NCBI GenBank assembly: GCA_916610825.1
Contig: OU744453.1
Location: 14,260,469 to 14,324,468, forward strand
DNA length: 64,000 bases
Reading direction: 5' to 3'
DNA from: Haliclystus octoradiatus
Lineage: Eukaryota > Cnidaria > Staurozoa > Stauromedusae > Haliclystidae
In this document: positions 29,401 through 42,400 of the stretch, piece by piece
Layout: each line of letters begins with the position of its first letter
How positions within the stretch are numbered: the stretch's first letter is position 1
The notes under the pieces: model-generated
Told to the model about the DNA's origin: nothing
What the model saw: only the letters and a program-made list of their open reading frames with translations
Databases searched by the model: none
Program-made: the position numbers and the translations under genes

Positions 29401-32400
29401 TGAAATGTTAAAGCGTTTTCCCTATGACTTTGTGTATCAATTTAGTGGGGCATCGTGCACCCATTTGGCAATATTTTTAACTGAAATTGTGAGCGTATGA
29501 TTTTAGGAAACATTAGGACAATAAAATCGAGAATGCAATTAAACTTTCAAACTTTCATTTTTTTTACTACAGTGAAACCTGCGGACAGTTAGAGAGGTAG
29601 ATAAATTGACCACTATAGACAGGTGGCCTTGATATACAGGTTTGATTCAATAGAAAATATTATTTTCGACATTGCAAGAGTGACCACTATAGACAGGTGA
29701 CCGCTGTATAGAGGTGACCGTTATAACAGGTTTTACTGTAGTCCATTGTACATCCTGATACATAATTAAACATGTTGGAATTTCATAATTTGTTAGATTT
29801 CGTATGATGTCCAATGTTTCCATCTCTTTTTATCAGGTTTACAGCTGGAAGAAGACATTACACTGTGATGTTCAACATCATGGTTCAGGTAACCATAGCA
29901 TTTGAATTTGGATAGGATATATCTCCTTTAATTGTCTGTTCCCTGATCTCAACCTATAAATGATACTACAGTGTAACCCGCTTAAGTGCAAGTCAAAAAT
30001 TTGCGGTTATCCGAAATTGTTTAACAAGGACTCGACCAGAAAATAGTTTATAGGGTTTCGAAGCTACGTTGCAGATAAGCAGGAATTTCACTTATCTGAA
30101 TTTGCACATAAGCGGATTACACTGTACTGTACATATTAGTAGTAGAGTAGCGTATTATGCTACGTAAATGCATTATTGGTAGTAACATACAAATATGTAT
30201 TTAAGGATAGGGGAAAATAATGTCTTTTGCCCTTTTTCCCAAAAACTATTCTACTCTTTTAAACTCAATCTTTGAAAAAAAACATCCTGGAAAAGATTTA
30301 TCTGACTGACACCAAAGGCAGGCATTAGAAAATCAGAAGGAAATGTTAGTCAAACCTTATTGAAGATCTTTAATTTGATTGTGTTCATACTAAAATAGAT
30401 CCTTTTTTGATCTAGATTAACGAAGACACTGGTAATCGGCGACCTGTTATGCTTGATGTTTTGGTCAATGATAAATCTGCTGAAGGGGTCGAGAAGGATG
30501 CACAAAAAGTAGATGATGCTACTGCAGATGTACCAATGGATACAAGTTATTGTAAGTTACCAGTATTGTTTTCATTAAAGTAGAAATGCTTAAGGAATCC
30601 ATTCCGAGTATTTGATGGGTGTCAGTTGATGATGTAGGCAAGAGAAGGATTAGCTCAGATGGTAGAGCAACCGAACTTCAGATCAGATCATATCTGATCG
30701 ACTGTGGTTCAAATCCCCCTAAGGTCAACTCAGCCTTGACTTTATCTGAAACATCAAATGAGTACCATCTTCTGATGGCGGATGGAATGGTCCAGAGGGA
30801 ATTGCATTGTGAGTAGCTGCGGCGCATCGTTGCGCATTTACAATCGAGACCCATCTGCTATGAAATCTGTTGAATTGATCTGCAGTGTCGCGGCTGAGAT
30901 TAACAAAGAGCTTTTAAAACCATTGCTCTCAGCGAAAAAAAGCCACTCATCTAGAAATATAGGAGTGGTACGGGTGCCTTCGATAGGGCGACACCGTCTA
31001 CATTACTTTTAAGGCAAGAGCAAATGTAGAAAAAAATTAATATTGTTCTGATTGATATGTCCATCATTTACAACAAATGCATATAAAATGTTAATAATAA
31101 TCTAATAGGATTCCAGAAAGCTAGATACATTTTGTTAGAAACTGTTTGATAGATAATGAATAAGCCTCAGCGTTAAAAATTTATACTTTACATCATTAAC
31201 ATGAATCCATTAAATCTGCTAGTAAGTTTCAAAACAGAATTGATAATTAGGTTTTGGCCTGCCATTTCAAGTGTATACAGCCATTTATGTATACCCTAAC
31301 TACCCTAAGCCCAATACCCTAACTACCTGCTCCTGACCTGGGAGGTATTTCTAATTTTGCCCGACAAAATGGGTATGACATATGCACAACTGGAAGCTTT
31401 AATTCTACAATACCTTCAGCATGGTTTGATTTTGCGATTAATCGTCTCAAAATTTTTCTGAAAATCTTTATTTGGGGGTGACGCACCCCACTCAATCCAG
31501 AATTAACAGTTATGAGATGTCTACAATAATTCTGTTTTGTATTTACTACCATTAATATTATCTTATTTTTAAGCTGTCTTATCTCCAAATGCTCTTGTCA
31601 ATGGTTTCACTCTCGAACATCAGAAATCAATTCTCAGGTAAATGTTACATCATAAACAGTGGGAGAAGACAGAAAGTTGTCAGTAGACCAAATCTGATTT
31701 CTGCTTGTGGAATTCAGTAAAGAAGAGCTTAGGATGATTCTACTGTTTGCTACTTATCATTCGCTTAGAATGTTGTTCAATATGAAAGTTAAATTCCCCT
31801 GATGCTTAATGCTGCACTGTCCAAGTTAACCAATCTGATAGGGGAAATAGCAATTCACAATAGCCTACCAGGTTTTAACAGCTGAAACATATCAACTCGT
31901 TGAATGAGGTAGGACCATGAGAAAGATTGATGACATTGTTTTTGAAAAATGAAAATGGGAACCGGTTAACGCCAACCATATTTTTCGAGAGTAGGGTAGA
32001 AATTATACTTCTAATCTTGAAGTCAATCACAAACAAGCCAAAAAAATTACAATATATCTTCACAAAGTTAACTTCTCTATTCTATTTATATTGAATATCA
32101 TATTTAAACATCTCATATTGATTTCATAATCTATTCTCCTCAGCTTATGAATTTCTTCTGAATCTACAATTTCTGAGTTAGAAGTTTTTTAAAGTTTGGT
32201 GGAACCACAGTTTTACATTATATGTATTTTTTATTTAGGATGTGTGCTAAGCTCATTGCTTTACCAGTTGACACAATGGCGCTAAACTCAATCCTTCTAT
32301 TATCACTACGTCTAACACGTGATTTCTCTCTTGCTACAATATTTGCTGAAAGTGGCGGAGTCAGTTCTTTGCTATCATTGTCAGATCAGTCATCATTTCC

Positions 32401-35400
32401 TGACTTGCTACCACTTGCAACACTCTTATTGCGTCATTTAATTGAAGACGAACAAGTATTGAATTATACAATGGAGCGTGTTGTAAGAAGCACGGCTACT
32501 AAAGGTATTGGAAGCCCTATGTCTGGCGTTGGTCAAAACTCTATTGGTGCTAAAGAATTGCATTACATACTACGTTCTCTTGGTCCAGCCGCATGCCGTG
32601 CTCCTGAATTATTCTTACAGAATGTTGACAGTGCATTACGCATTCAGCTTCCGCCACAATTCCGACGTGGTACTACTACTGACTCTGAGTTAACCATTCC
32701 GCCGAATGCGCCTCAACTCGTGAAAGTTGTTCATACTAAAACTACACCTGTTCCACCTAAGAGTATTGCTATGTCACATTTGGTATCTTCACTACTTGAT
32801 TCTCTCGTTGAATGCCATGTCAATGATAAGAACAAAGAGAAAGATAATGTAACCCAAACTAAAATCAAAGGAACTGCTGATGTAGATGTTGCTACTAAGA
32901 CAGTTGAACCAACTCCTACCACTACAGCTAATGTAACTAACTCATCTGTAGCGACACAACAGGTGACACTGGCAAGAAGATTGATTGGTGAACCATTGGA
33001 CAACGAAGAAGCTTTAGGTATATATCTAATGAATAATAAAAGTCATATGTTTTTCTAATGACAGATAGTATAGTGCTCTTTGTCTTCGTTTAACAGCGCG
33101 ATATTTAATAAAAATAATATATGGTGAAATAGTAAAAAAATACACATTCTTTACTGTTACTCAAGTTTCACGCATGCTACTGTAATCTACAGACACATTT
33201 TTTACCCAAGATTTACCTTCTGAAGATCGTAGTGAAATGCATGAAACTTGAGTAACAGTAAAGAATATGCATTATTTTACTCTTTCGCCATATATTATTA
33301 TCTAATAAATATAAATAATACTACCTATCAATAATATGCAAACCATTTAAAAGATAGAGCTTGATGAAATGACGCAGAGCTAAGTATATATGAAATAAAG
33401 ATTAGTCAAATTTTTAGGGATCTCTGTGAGTTTTGCGCTTATGCTAGAATGTATAAAATTATTAGAATTATAATACATTCCTTCTGAATAGTGCATATAA
33501 GTGCAATATACGGAGTCACAGTAAACACTTGAGTAATCTTTTTTTCATTTACGGTATATCAAGGGATGAGAGTCAGTATCACTCAAAAGAATTGAAAATC
33601 CTTTTTAAAATGTCTTTAATTTTTATAATACCAATATGGAGCAGATGTAATACTTTCTGACATTAATTGATTAACCTATTACCATAATGAGTATTTAATT
33701 ATCCAATGAAAAACCTGATTCAATAGAAATCAATGATACACATTAAACCTTATGCAAACTAGCCAGCTATCTGAGCCAGAGAGATAAACAGTTCAGATTG
33801 ACTACTTCTATTTACAGGGCATATTCAATGGATTATTCTAATTTGGGTCCACGAAGTGACCACTGCTCGATTCTGTCTTAGAGCCTTAGCTTATTGAGGC
33901 TGGCTTATTGAGCACTATTTATCAGAAACCAATTTTCTGGTACCTTTATCTTTGCGAAAAAAATTAGTTTAGTTTATGAATTGTTCATGAAAATTAGACC
34001 ATTTAACCTCCATGAAATGTTTTCACAGGGGTAAAAGTTTCCATACGCATCACCTTGTGAATGATGAGGTAAATTAATAATAATATTTCTGCTTACTGTC
34101 AACAGATACTAATCAGTCGTCTGATTTTGCGTCACTACCTAAAGAAGACTCTGAAACAAATGATACAAGTAAAAAATCAAATTCGTCATCGACTGACAAA
34201 ACAGATGCAACAACAACTAAGACCGTATTTGAGAAAGATGTTATCTTACAACTTCTTGCTGAACTTTGTAAAAGTTTCCCGAGTGTCTGCCCTATTATTA
34301 CTGAGCATAGAACAACATCACCTGTGTTGATTGATACTAAGGTAAACATGAGTGGTTATTTATCCCATAATACTTTATATGTCGCCATCACAAAGGATAT
34401 TATTCTTACCAGAGGACAATGTAAACATATAGTATCCCTTCCTGTCTTCCACATTATGAAGAACATTAAGTTTGTGAAATACATCTACAGTCCGACCCTT
34501 CAAGTAAGCATATCATGAATGTTGTGAACCAATCACAAATGTTTAGACAGAACACAGAAGTCCATAAACCATCAACATAAACTGTACGACAAGAACGGTT
34601 TACACTATGAATCTTCGATATACTGAATTGCTACTGAAAAGCTATTGGAAGTTACAATTATTATTTACCTCATTTAATATTGCCCTCTATGAAATGCATT
34701 TCTTTTCATTGTTTCAGCTTGAAGATTGTACTCTTGCTATCATACTTGATTGTTTAATGCCAGCATTCCGCGAAGAAGCATCAGGCAGTGCTAATGTATC
34801 CCAATTGAGTCGTATGGTTGTATGTTCACTTGGTTGTTTTCATTACTGTACAAATACACAACAAATCGTAATTAAAGAGATCAAAGCATCGCTAGAAAGA
34901 GCAACTGGCTTGCCTGAAAGTCGTTCAAAACATTGCCGTTTGCAGTCAATTGCAGCGTTACTAATGATGATTGTTGAAAGTGCATCACCATATGCAATGT
35001 CATCAGATGTGTTTACGCCATCACGGACGTTTATCAGATCATTAATTAAACGTGGTATCCTTGTTGATTTAGCAAGAGTACCACATAGTCTTGATTTATC
35101 TAGTCCATATCTAGTTAGTACATTGAATTCCATAATGAAACCATTAGAACGATTATCTAATTTCGCCAATCAACAAACAGTGGTTAATGCTACTGGTAAA
35201 ACAGACTCTAATAAAAGAGATACACAAAGAGATATTCTAGCTACGCCACCACCTCAGGAAAATCGCTCTCAAGCAACACTAAGTCAAAGTAAGTTGAAAC
35301 CATATGCATATTCTTTTGTTTGACAATTAGCTCAATCTGGGATATAGATTATAGTATAAAGCAGCACTTCTCACTTTATCGCTTTTGAAATTTATTAATA

Positions 35401-38400
35401 CAGTCAAACCTGTTATAACGGTCACCTCTATACAGCAGCCACCTGTCTATAGTGGTCACTCTTGTTATGTCTAAAATAGTATTTTCTATTGAATCAAACC
35501 TGTATATAAAGGCCACCTGTCTATAGTGGTCAATTTATCTACCTCTCATAGCTTGCTGTTATATACAGGTGTGACTGTAACAATTTATTTACTGGACGCT
35601 GTGATTCATTGCAAAAACTATTCACATGTTGTGTTAATGGATACACATACAGTCTGTGTCCAACAAAAAACTTATCCTTCCCAAACCTTTAATACTTTTA
35701 ACATTTTCTTCTAAAAATTTTTTTGAGGTTTGACCTTTAAATTGGAAAATTATCCATTTTCTACTGAATTTGCACTAGCCTTCAAATATCTAGGATTTCA
35801 GGATCCCCACTTTTGCCGAACCCTGCATACAGTTTAATTTTCTTTTACTTTATATGTGTCTGCCAATACCGCTTTAAACATGAGAATTTTCAGACAAGCA
35901 GATTACATACTATTTCCTTCTTTGTCAACCCCACTTATTACCTTTTCCCCCATTGACCATCTTTGTCAACCCCATTTATTATATTTTCCCTTTTCCTCCA
36001 TTGGCATACATTGCAAGGTAATAATCTTATTGTCCCCTGATTTTGAATTGTTTTACATTTTTTATTCTTATGTCTTATATCTAATGCAGGACTTTTCGAT
36101 TGATCATCACCCATTTGTCAAATCAGTGCATAATCTCGCTACTAAAACAAAAAATCAAGATTTTTCTTATTTTTAATTCATTTTATTCTTTGTGTTCGAT
36201 TGTTTTTTAAATGACGTTTGAACTTCTGTTTATTAAATTGAGTTTTACAGCAACAATTATTTATTTAATTGATAAAGCGGCTGGTCTGACACGTGCTTGG
36301 TTCCTGCCAAGGAACTCATCAGAGACCTTTCTGATGCCGTAGCTCGTGAGGCATCGCGCCTGAAGTCCCGCTAACGAATTGTAGAGATGGTGACAACCTC
36401 GGTGCATATCGCATGCGCAGTCCCAGTTGAATAACAACGTGATTGATTATCCAATTATTTATTTACCTCTTCTTCTGCAGTGAATGGATCTGATGCTGTA
36501 GATGATTTATCTCAAGACACGCAAGAGGAAGATGGTATGAATTAGCGCTTAGAGCTTTTTTGATATAATATATAATGTATATATTATTATCATTATTATA
36601 ATTATCGAAGGACAATAGTTTTACTGTATCAATTTAATACCACTGTCTCAGGCATAAGAATTTTCAGACTCTTACATCGGATTTCAGAATTTTGTCACCC
36701 ATTTTCTATTGAAATCTATTTCAATTAATCAAGATTTCTTTATTTAGACTATTTATAAAATTTGAACTCTTTGCTGTCTGCAATCTACAGACGATCGCTA
36801 ATCTACAATCTGTGTAGTAGTATAGTCTACTTATAATATAGTATAATTTTAACGATAAGAGCCTGGAACTAGTTCCGATGCGTAATTTATAATATTTTTG
36901 GCTCTATCTAGTTCTGAATATCATGGTGAATAATTATAGACAATTTCCGATGGTTATCTTAAAGTAAAAGTCTCCATGCCATTGGTTGACTTTTTCAATA
37001 TGACTATACTGCTACAGTTAAACCTGTTACAGTGTTCACCTCTATAAAGCAGCCACCTGTCTATAGTGGTCACTCTTGCAATATCTAAAATAATATTTTC
37101 TATTGAATTAACCCTGTATATAAAGGTCACCTGTCTACAGTGGTCGATTTGTCTACCTCTTATAGCTGGCTGTTATATCCAGGTTTCATTGTACACAGAT
37201 TGTAGATTTGCTTCAAACAACATATATATCCTAAGATCCGTATCACAATTCTGTTTTGGTAATACTGATTGAGTCCATACCACCAATTGCACTGTAATTG
37301 TGAAGGATGCTCATACTAAAACTACAACTTGCAACAACTGTTCCACCTTAGACTGTTGCTATGTCACACTAAACATTCAATAAACAGACATTTCATTATC
37401 CTTGTATATAAAGGCATCATTTCTAATGTTTTCAGCGGTCATATTTTTAGATTTTAGCAAGATCCAGGCTAGTTCTACTTTAACACTCAGGCCTCGTATT
37501 AGCTATTTACTCTTGTCAATTCGTAGATTTCAACAATGGAAATACTCAATCAGGAAATGCAAATCGTACGTCTGAACAACAGCTTGAGCAATTAGAACAT
37601 CTTGTTGAAAACATTTTAAATCATGATTCTGGTAGGTGTACTGTTGGTTATTTACCTCTTGATTAGAATACAAATCATAACAATTTGGTTAAGTAACCTA
37701 TATAGATACGTTGAATGATTAGAATTTAAGTGATGATTCATAGGATTTTCGCAATTTTTTACGTTCCTCGACAAAAAATTCAAAGTGTTCAAACTTGTGA
37801 AAACAGCCATATTGATATTTTTTATAATGTTAAATTGTGGTATCTAAAAGATAGGAATAGGCCATGTCAGATTTTTCACCCCTCAGATAATGATGCTTTT
37901 TACTTTCTGGACAGTAATTATGATTATAAATGCTATTTTACCTTGAATTAAAGCTTTACAGATAGAGTGTAATTGAGGCTGTAAGGTAATTTTCTTCGAT
38001 TATGCTTTCATGTGGGCATTCTACCAATTCAGAATGCAGAAGTTTGCATGTAGCTCTTCCATGATCAGAGAAATCAACCAGAAGTCGACGAATTGATGAA
38101 ATCAATTCAATATGATTATAATAAGCCATGTCTGAGTTTATTGGTTTGTTGTTTCTTTTTGTTCATGCTTCTCCCAAGAGAAAAATTTGGAACAATTATA
38201 TAAATTATCCTGAATCAAAACAGTGAAAATTCATACTCTGAACTTTGCTGTCATAGATGTGTGACTGATCATTGATCTGTTATTTGTATGATAGTACCTA
38301 CATCAACATCTGATGGTGTTGCCATGCAAGATACAGAAGAACGAATTCTAGAAACTCTGGTTGAAGATATCCTTGGTCGTGACAATGGTAAGGCGAGCTG

Positions 38401-39388
38401 AGCTGCTGTGACCATTAAAGGTGTGACAATCTGATCCGAACGAATTTCGGATCGGATTTGAAATGGGTTTAGCTCTCGGATTGACATCGCCCTTGCGAAA
38501 AACAGTTCAGGAGTTCATGAACAGTTCATGAACGTTAAATGGCCCCAAATTTTCATGAAATGTTCAAGAAATGTTCATGAACTATTCATGAACTGTCCGC
38601 GAGTTCATGAACTATTCATGACCTTTCCGCAAGTGTTCATGAAACACTCGTTCATTTTAAAAACAATGTGACAGATTATACAGAACTTGGTTGTTAATAC
38701 ATAATAGGAAAGAAATTAATTTTCATTTATAGCACATGTTGACGTGGCAACGCTTTTCAAAATTTACTGGTGTTGCCATGGCAACATTTCTGCAGTATAA
38801 AATTTCCCGTTAGAATGCATTTTTGAAATAACTCACAACATAATCTTGTCACCACTAATTTGTTTTCACCGTCACTCTTGAAGTATACTTTTACATCAAT
38901 AACGTAAATTTTATAAAAATGCAACAGAAGTGTTTGTTGAATTATAAGAGGTTTGGAACAGTAGAATGGTCATTTGTGTCCCTTTAATTTCCGTATCATT
39001 CATAGGTAATGGCAATGAAAATACTAACAGTGACCATGCAATTGGTCAACGTATGCTCATTCAATCGAATCAAGACGATGATACTAGCTCATCATCAAGT
39101 AGCACAAGTGACTCGTCAGACAATGAGATGTCATTCCGCGATGACGATGACCATGATGATGGAGACGATGATGACGACGATGATGATGAAGAGGATAATG
39201 ATAATAGCGCTGGTGAAAATGACCATCAATCTGATGTCGAAGAAGATATTTTGGGTATGCCTTTAATTCAGAATCATGCAACCAACAATAGAGACGGCGA
39301 AGATCCTGTTATTATTGAATTCGATGCAACTAATAGACGAGATGTCTTTGATGATACTTTTGATGGTAAGTGTTCAGGACAGAATAAC

Positions 39389-39450
<62 letters not shown>

Positions 39451-42400
39451 TAATAATAATCTCCCTTTATTTGCCCGTCAAATTTGATTGACAAAATGTA
39501 TCATATCATATCATTACTCAATGTATTTCTATTATTTTTGTTATTTAGATTCAGTTGTTGATCAAACACAACATGTTGATGCAGTGAATAATCTTCAAAA
39601 TGATTTATCAAATTTAAACGATACATTTGTACTTGATGAAGACCAACTGGATGAAAGTAGGTTGCATTTTGATGATACTTATCACAATCACAAGTTCCAA
39701 TACATCTACACACTACCAACACCAAAACCATGAAAATGCCATGAAAATATTGTAAAAACACCATGGAAATGTGATAAAGTAAAAACCACAAGTGTTTTAA
39801 ACCATGAAAAATCCACATTCACAATCTTAAAATGTGAAAATGCCTCAAAAATGCCATAAAAACGCAACAAAATATCATGATTATTTCCATTGTTTTGATG
39901 TCACTAGTGACAGATCCCCCTCCTCTTCTGTTTTCTTGTATCTTGGCTGATCAAGTAGAAGTATTTTTATTCATGTGGTTTCGAAATAGTTTGTTGTCAC
40001 GCTCATTTCACCACAATGACATCAGCATGAGCCGAGCCATTGACAATTATTTTGACATGTTGGTGCTCGAAAGTGGAACAATCTTCTGTCTGAGTTGAAA
40101 GATAGTCCCAAATTCAAGTATCTCCTAAAAGCATAAATACACAATCCAACAATTTTAACTTCTTATTTATATCAATTGTTTTTTAGTAATAACTTATTTC
40201 TTTTACTTTCCTTATTTTATACTCTATTAGAATAGTTGTTACTTTTATCTTCTTTGTTTGTACGTTAAAATCAGTCATTTGGAAAAAAAACGTACAGCTT
40301 ATCAGGCTTTATTCTGAGTAAAAGATGATGATGATGATGATGAGGATGATTTGCTTGTAACACTTTTAATTCTACGTTAGCTGCTCAAGATGAAGATGAA
40401 ATTGAAGAAGATGAAGATGATGACGATGAAGAAGACGAGGATGAGAATGATGTTGATGGTAGTGAAATGGATGCTGATGATCGTATGGAAACAGCAGAAG
40501 AATCAATTAATTTCTTTGACGACGACGACAATGAAGGCGCATTGCGCTTCGCTGTTGTCGACGATCAAGGTAATGCAGGCATGTACACCTTACTTTTTTT
40601 ATTTTCTAAATTTATGTTTTGATATTTGAGTCGATTCTTAACTTCCCCCTGTTTAAAACGTTCATGAGTTCATAAACATGAAATTGCCCAAAAGTTCATG
40701 AACTGTTCATGAACTCATGGATTTGTTTCACTGTGCTAGCCTGTGTGCAGATCAAGGCATGGCTGGAGAACTAGAACACATGTTCCATTTAAAAAGAATA
40801 AGTCTGCATGCAGGAATAAGTCTGCATGCAGGCTATGTTAATGGATGATTATCATAATTGTTTTATCCATCTTAATAGTTTTTATCGATGTGTTTGTTAA
40901 ATCATGAACCTACAACCGTACACAGTGTCTTTGACCAACTGATCTCATTGTGACTTACGTGTAGTCAGGATTCGAAAAAAGTAGGAATCCTGCAATCCTA
41001 GATTCTGATAGGCTAGAGAAAATTCATCAAAAAATAGATAATTTTGTAGATTTATCAGTCAAACCTCAACAGCATGAGAAGAAAATGTTGAGGTTTCTCT
41101 AGAATTCCAGAAGACTGGATCTTTTGTCGAACCCTATAGCATATAGTTGATCCTAGTTAACATGGATATTGATAGTTAATTAATCACTTTAAGCTTTTTC
41201 TATTGATTTCAGTAACATTGTTTCTCTCAGCATTTTTTTTAGATCTCAAATTAAATTTATGTTTCTGAGTTTGAATCTTAGTATAGTTCCCATGCTACCA
41301 ACAGACATGAGAATTTTCAGACTTTTAGCGGATTTCAGATTATGTCCACACTTGTGAACTCAAGATATTGCCTTTTTCCCATTGAAATCCATTACAAATT
41401 AACTAGATATCCTTGATTCCAGACTATTTTTGAAATTTGAATTCTCATGTCTGTACCATAGTATACTGACAATCTTGTCGCTGTGTCCCTGTTAAACAAA
41501 TACAATCCACTAATGAATGCTGTCATAGATTAAGTAGTCGCATCTTGGAAGGGGGTAGTAGTTATTAACTCATCTGAACCTTTTAAATTCTTGACCCAGG
41601 CTCATATAAGAGAACAGAGAAGCCAGCAACAACACAAATGATATTACAACAATGTAGCTAGCTGTGAATTTGTTTGGAAAGTTATTTTAAGATACTACTA
41701 AAAACAGTGTTGAATGTAACATAAGTAAAGCCTGGCAAAGAAGTTGATGATTAAGTATGGGCAGCTATAAAAACGAAAATGTTCTTTTTCAGTTTATTTA
41801 TCAATTACCAGACGAATCCTCCAAGTAGAACTTGATTCACATTTCACAAAGAAACTCAACAATGCACCGAAATTCTTTATGTCATATATTCTTTATATAC
41901 AAGTCCAGTTAGGCATCTCTGCATAAATCCATTATAATCTAATGATTATTAATGAAAGACAAGCACTGCCCCTGCGAAAAACAGTTCAGGTGTTAATGAA
42001 CAGTTCATGAACGTTAAATGGCTCCAATTTTCCTGAACTGTTCATGAACTGTTCATGAACACATGAACTGTTCATGAACACCTGAACTGTTTTCGCAGGG
42101 GTGTGCTTGTGTTCCTGCTCATAAGTCGTATTTATTTTCAAATGTACTTTTTCTGTTTCTCAGTATAACTATTCCCTTTTCTTGTAAACAAGGTTTAATG
42201 AGGCAAGGAAATGTATATGCATATTGGATTTATATTGTTATATTATTCTTAATTAGACTTTGTAATGATTAATTCCATTTACCCGCAGGTCAAAGACGTC
42301 GTTATGCTGTTCATTATCCTACTCCACAAGTCATTGACACAACAACTGACGGCAGTTCAAATGTACGTCAGACGATGTTTCAACATCCTTTACTGGCAAA

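Noticed and set aside
30645..30720. tRNA gene at the head of the SINE
   Set aside because: A and B boxes are good, but the ends cannot form an acceptor stem and the sequence continues into a repeated SINE body with target duplications.
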